Assembly (NCBI GenBank): GCA_003221435.1 | Contig: QHRS01000068.1 | Location: forward strand, 1-16,808 | Source of the DNA: Candidatus Rokuibacteriota bacterium | GTDB lineage: Bacteria > Methylomirabilota > Methylomirabilia > Rokubacteriales > CSP1-6 | Direction of reading: 5' to 3' | Length of the DNA: 16,808 bases | Shown here: piece after piece, positions 13,450-16,808 of the stretch | Layout: every line of letters begins with the position of its first letter | How positions within the stretch are numbered: the first letter of the stretch is position 1 | Translations under genes and position numbers: made by a program | The notes under the pieces: model-generated | Database searches by the model: none | Told to the model about the DNA's origin: nothing | Seen by the model: the letters and a program-made list of their open reading frames with translations, nothing else

Positions 13450-14754
13450 ATGGCTGAGTTGACGCGACGCGACTTCATCCGGGTCTCCGGGACCGCGCTG
13501 GGGGGAGCATCGATCGCAACGATGCTGGACGCCCGTCAGGCGCCCGCCCAGAACCGGGGGACGACGCTCCGGATGATCACGTGGAGCCACTTCGTCCCGG
13601 CCTACGACCAGTGGCTCGACAAGTTCGCGCGGGAATGGGGGGAGAAGAACGGCGTCAAGGTTCTCGTCGACCACATCCCCAATCTCGAGTTGCCGGCCCG
13701 CTACGCGGCGGAGTTTGCGGCGGGCGCCGGGCATGACCTGATCCACTTCGCGGCGCAGATCCTCACGGGTCACTACTACAAGAACCTGGTCGATATGGGC
13801 GACGTCGCGGAGCCGCTCGGCAAGAAGTATGGCGGATGGATGGAGGCCGCGACGAGCGCGGCCCAGGTCAACGGCGCGTGGTACGCGGTCCCCGACTACT
13901 TCGTGCCGATTCCCGTCCTCTGGCGGAAGGACCTGCTCGACCAGGCGAACCTCGCCACGCCCGACACGTGGGACAAGCTGCGGATCGCGGCCCGCACGCT
14001 CAAGTCCAAAGGCCACCCGACGGGGATGCAGTTCTCCCACTGCAACGACGCCAACCACAACTGGCGCGCGGTGCTCTATTGCTTCGGCGCGAGGGAGACC
14101 GATCCGTCCGGGCAGAACATCGTTCTCGACTCGAAGGAAACGCGCGAGACCCTCCGCTTCGCGAAGGCGCTCTACGAGGAGGGCATGACCCCGGAGGTCT
14201 TCTCCTGGGACGACGCCTCGGACAACCGGTACCTCGCCTCCGGCGTCGCGTGCTGGATCCACGACGCCATCTCCGCGTACCGGACCACCCAGGACACGAA
14301 TCCCGACGTCTACAAGAGCACCTACGTCCTCCCTGAAGCCGCCGGCCCGGGCGGAGAGCGGAAGAACGTGGGCGAGCCGACCGTGTTCGCCATCTGGAAG
14401 TTCGGCAAGAACCCGGTGGCGGCCAAGGAACTCATCACGTACCTGGCCGACCATCAGGTCGAGGCGATGACGGCGAGCCGCGGGTTCAACATGCCGTTCC
14501 TGCGCGCCCAGTACAAGAAGCCCATGCCGGTGATCGGCGAAGACCCGAAGCTCAGCCCGATGCAGGACATCGAGAAGATCACCGCGTTCTTCGGCTACCC
14601 CGGGCCGATGAGCCCGCCCGCCCAGGAGGTGGTCACCACCTTCGTCATCCCGGACATGTTCACGCGCGTGGCGCGCGGGCAGAATATCGACGAGACGGTG
14701 AAGTGGGGCGTGGGCGAGATCCGGCGCATTTACGCCAAGTACAAGGCCGCCTGA
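13450..14754 (+). CDS. Tat-exported extracellular solute-binding protein, family 1 (carbohydrate-type ABC importer)
   Basis: A 434-residue periplasmic binding protein of the MalE/UgpB-like family 1. The N-terminus has a twin-arginine motif, TRRDFIRVSG (residues 5-14), then a weakly hydrophobic stretch to about residue 34 (QAPAQN), so it is probably exported folded by Tat rather than Sec. The mature part starts with TTLRMITWSHFVPAYDQWLD and has the family features VNGAWYAVPDYF, PIPVLWRKDLLDQANL-type and NVGEPTVFAIWKFGKNPVAAKELI. The ATG at 13450 has GGAGG 7 bases upstream. The permease genes follow directly (3 bases to the first). Ligand unknown; the family binds sugars, glycerol-phosphates and related polyols. 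Confidence 0.92.
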   Translation: MAELTRRDFIRVSGTALGGASIATMLDARQAPAQNRGTTLRMITWSHFVPAYDQWLDKFAREWGEKNGVKVLVDHIPNLELPARYAAEFAAGAGHDLIHFAAQILTGHYYKNLVDMGDVAEPLGKKYGGWMEAATSAAQVNGAWYAVPDYFVPIPVLWRKDLLDQANLATPDTWDKLRIAARTLKSKGHPTGMQFSHCNDANHNWRAVLYCFGARETDPSGQNIVLDSKETRETLRFAKALYEEGMTPEVFSWDDASDNRYLASGVACWIHDAISAYRTTQDTNPDVYKSTYVLPEAAGPGGERKNVGEPTVFAIWKFGKNPVAAKELITYLADHQVEAMTASRGFNMPFLRAQYKKPMPVIGEDPKLSPMQDIEKITAFFGYPGPMSPPAQEVVTTFVIPDMFTRVARGQNIDETVKWGVGEIRRIYAKYKAA

Positions 14755-14757
14755 CGG

Positions 14758-15741
14758 ATGGCGCAGCTGTCGGCGCGCGGCGAGCGGGACCGGAGCGCGG
14801 CGCTCGCGATCGAGGTCGCGGGGCACGTCGCGGCGCCGCGGTGGTGGCGCCGGGTCGCCGTCCGGCGCTATGTGTTCGGCTACTCTTTGCTCGCGCCGGC
14901 CGTCCTGTTCGTCCTGCTGCTGGTGGGCCTGCCGTTCCTCTTCTCGCTCTATCTCGCGATGAGCGACGCGAGCGTGGGCGACCCGGTGGCGCGGTTCGTC
15001 GGCCTCGAGAACTTCAGGGCCGCGCTCGAGAGCTCCGCGTTCTGGTCCTCGCTGCGCAACACGCTGGTCTTTACCGTGGGCGCCGCGATCTGCAAGGCGC
15101 TGCTCGGCACCACGCTCGCGTTTCTCCTCATGCAGCCGTTCCGCGGCAAGAAGGTCATCCGGGCGCTGATCGTCATGCCCTTCACGATTCCGATCGCGGT
15201 GAGCGCGCTCGGCTGGAAGTGGATGTTCGACTCGCAGTTCAGCGTCATCAACTGGGCGCTGAGCCGCCTCCACCTGATCGGCGACTTCGGGACCGCCGGC
15301 TGGCCGGTCTGGCTCGGGGAGCCCGGCCTCGCGCTCGGGTCGGTGATGTTCGTGAACGTGTGGCGGAGCTTCCCCTTCAGCGCGATCGTCCTGATGGCGG
15401 GCCTGACTTCCGTGCCGCCCGAGGTCATCGACGCCGCCAAGGTGGACGGCGCGAACTTTCTGCAGCGCTTCCGCAAGGTGATCGTGCCGATGATCGCGCC
15501 GATCCTCTTCGTCGGCGGGCTCTTCGACACCGTGTTCACGCTCTCGGACCTCAGCATCGTGTACCTGCTGACCAACGGCGGGCCGGACGGCGCGACCGAG
15601 ATTCTGCCGACGCTCGCCTACCAGGTGGGCATCAAGGCGGGCGCGCTCGGCCGCGGGGCCGCGATCTCGCTGTTCCTGTTCCCGCTGCTGCTGCCCGCGA
15701 TGATCCTGCTGCTCCGCAACCTCCGGAGGCGGGAATGGTGA
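14758..15741 (+). CDS. ABC transporter permease, MalF/UgpA-type
   Basis: A 327-residue inner-membrane permease of the binding-protein-dependent sugar transporter type. A charged cytoplasmic N-terminus (about 1-40) precedes about six membrane segments, the first FGYSLLAPAVLFVLLLVGLP. The EAA loop that docks on the ATPase is EVIDAAKVDGANFLQRFRKV (from residue 222) followed by IVPMIAP. LTNGGPDGATEILPTLAYQ is a hallmark of MalF/UgpA proteins. It starts 3 bases after the binding-protein stop and overlaps the next permease by 7 bases, so translation is coupled along the operon. Confidence 0.92.
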   Translation: MAQLSARGERDRSAALAIEVAGHVAAPRWWRRVAVRRYVFGYSLLAPAVLFVLLLVGLPFLFSLYLAMSDASVGDPVARFVGLENFRAALESSAFWSSLRNTLVFTVGAAICKALLGTTLAFLLMQPFRGKKVIRALIVMPFTIPIAVSALGWKWMFDSQFSVINWALSRLHLIGDFGTAGWPVWLGEPGLALGSVMFVNVWRSFPFSAIVLMAGLTSVPPEVIDAAKVDGANFLQRFRKVIVPMIAPILFVGGLFDTVFTLSDLSIVYLLTNGGPDGATEILPTLAYQVGIKAGALGRGAAISLFLFPLLLPAMILLLRNLRRREW

Positions 15742-16586
15742 GATCGGCCCGGCAGCGGGACGTGCGCCGGCACCTGCTGATCTACGCCGGGCTCACGCCG
15801 TATCTGGTCATCGCCATCTTCCCGATCTTCTGGATGCTGATCACGGCGCTGAAGCAGGAGCCCGATCTCTACCGGATGGACGTCGTGCCGTTCTGGTTTC
15901 ACCTCCCGCCGACCCTCAAGAACTTCGCCCTGCTCTTCCAGAGCACGTTTTACATGGACTGGATCATCAACACGTTGTCGATCTCGTTCTGGGTCTCGGT
16001 CATCACGCTGCTGACCGCCGTGCCCGCGGGCTACGCGCTGGCGCGGCTCAAGCTCCCGGGCTCGGAGAACCTCGGCATCGGGATCTTCATGACCTACCTG
16101 GTGCCGTCGATCATCCTCTTCATCCCGCTCGCCCGCGTGGTGAGCGTGCTCGGCCTCCAGGACAAGTGGTGGTCGCTGGTCGTCGTGTATCCGACCTTCA
16201 CGATCCCCTTCTGCACGTGGCTCCTGATGGGCTTCTTCAAGACCGTCCCGTTCGAGATCGAGGAGGCCGCCCGCGTCGACGGCTGCGGGCAGTTCGCCGC
16301 GCTGCTGCGCGTGGTCCTGCCGGTGAGCTGGCCCAGCGTCATCACCGCGATGATCTTCTCGTTCACGCTGTCGATGCAGGACTTCCTCTATTCGCTGGCG
16401 TTCATCTCGGTGTCGGACAACAAGCCGGTGCCGCTCGGGGTCGCCACCGAGCTGATCCGCGGCGACGTCTACTTCTGGGGGTCGCTGATGGCGGGCGCCC
16501 TCCTCGTCGGCGTGCCGGTCGCGATCGTCTACAACCTCTTTCTGGACAAGTTCATCTCGGGGATCACCGGCGCGGCGATCAAGTAA
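15735..16586 (+). CDS. ABC transporter permease, MalG/UgpE-type
   Basis: A 283-residue partner permease with about six membrane segments, the first YAGLTPYLVIAIFPIFWMLI. The EAA loop is FEIEEAARVDGCGQFAALLR (residues 173-192) followed by VVLPVSWP. The family block NTLSISFWVSVITLLTAVPA and the ending YNLFLDKFISGITGAAIK (typical QRYIVSGLTAGAVKG-like end) support MalG type. The ATG at 15735 has GGAGG 5 bases upstream and overlaps the preceding stop. With the preceding permease it should form the channel for the Tat-exported binding protein. No ATPase gene follows before the window ends. Confidence 0.92.
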   Translation: MVRSARQRDVRRHLLIYAGLTPYLVIAIFPIFWMLITALKQEPDLYRMDVVPFWFHLPPTLKNFALLFQSTFYMDWIINTLSISFWVSVITLLTAVPAGYALARLKLPGSENLGIGIFMTYLVPSIILFIPLARVVSVLGLQDKWWSLVVVYPTFTIPFCTWLLMGFFKTVPFEIEEAARVDGCGQFAALLRVVLPVSWPSVITAMIFSFTLSMQDFLYSLAFISVSDNKPVPLGVATELIRGDVYFWGSLMAGALLVGVPVAIVYNLFLDKFISGITGAAIK

Positions 16587-16592
16587 GGGCTG

Positions 16593-16808
16593 ATGACTCG
16601 GCGGGCGCGCGTCCTGGCCCTGGCCGTCTCCGTCGTGCTCGCCTGGAGCGCCTCATCGGCGCCGGCGCGCCGGGTCGAGATCGTGGCGACGGGCGTGCCG
16701 CGACCGCTCCAGCTCGCGCTCGACCGCACGGGCGCGCTCGTGATCCTGAGCCCCGGCGCGGCGGGCGATTCGGCGGCGGAGATCTTCCGCGTCACGCTCG
16801 AGGGACCG
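16593..16808 (+). CDS. N-terminal part of an exported protein, possibly a beta-propeller (cut by window end)
   Basis: Seventy-two codons from ATG 16593 to the right edge. The first about 25 residues form a signal peptide: MTRRAR, then a hydrophobic LALAVSVVLAW core and an SASSAPA cleavage-like region. The mature start VEIVATGVPRPLQLALDRTGALVILSPG resembles the first blade of NHL, SMP-30 or PQQ-dependent sugar dehydrogenase-like propellers, which often accompany sugar importers. The match is short and the family is uncertain. The gene starts 6 bases after the MalG-type permease stop, so it is in the same operon; ribosome site AAGGG is weak. Confidence 0.6.
   Translation, partial: MTRRARVLALAVSVVLAWSASSAPARRVEIVATGVPRPLQLALDRTGALVILSPGAAGDSAAEIFRVTLEGP

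Noticed and set aside
13210..15273. 687-codon minus-strand open frame opposite the solute-binding protein and first permease
   Set aside because: Same antisense pattern; it would also cover the divergent promoter region and conflicts with well-supported plus-strand genes.
1..16808. CRISPR arrays, insertion sequences, rRNA or tRNA genes
   Set aside because: I saw no regularly spaced repeats, transposase-like protein, terminal inverted repeats with target duplications, or RNA gene signatures on either strand.

Overview
The window is high-GC (about 70% in the lines I counted), densely coded bacterial chromosome. Genes are short-spaced, often translationally coupled, and many start with GTG. The gene mix combines extradiol ring cleavage, class III CoA-transferases, an aryl-CoA ligase, a LIV-type ABC importer and a Tat-exported solute-binding protein. 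That suits a metabolically versatile soil or groundwater bacterium. A Rokubacteria/Methylomirabilota-like lineage is my guess, but nothing here (no rRNA, no marker gene) proves it.

Left part. A leftward operon (3476 to the left edge) encodes a fumarylacetoacetate-hydrolase family enzyme, a two-domain type I extradiol dioxygenase with a complete active site, and a 2,3-bisphosphoglycerate-independent phosphoglycerate mutase cut by the window edge. Divergent from it, across a 149-base AT-rich control region holding a TATCA/TGATA inverted repeat, runs a rightward operon (3626-8361). It encodes two tandem CaiB/BaiF CoA-transferases, a small exported protein of unknown function and a benzoate/2-aminobenzoate-type acyl-CoA ligase. 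Together these look like a module that activates an aromatic or related acid with CoA and processes ring-cleavage products. The second CoA-transferase appears to lack the catalytic aspartate that the first one keeps, so the two may form one asymmetric enzyme.

Middle. A solitary gene with a DUF6166-like C-terminal domain (8620-9372) sits between stem-loops and has a lower GC content than its neighbours. It looks like an accessory gene.

Right part. A leftward operon (13192 to 9476) encodes LivH, LivM, LivG and LivF-like subunits of a branched-chain amino acid/carboxylate-type ABC importer, followed by a small membrane-anchored c-type cytochrome. No LivJ/K-type binding protein is present. Its promoter places the transcript start almost on the LivH start codon, which suggests a leaderless message. 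Divergent from it, a rightward operon (13450 to the right edge) encodes a Tat-exported family 1 solute-binding protein, two MalF/MalG-type permeases and the start of an exported protein that may be a beta-propeller. No ATPase for this second transporter lies inside the window.
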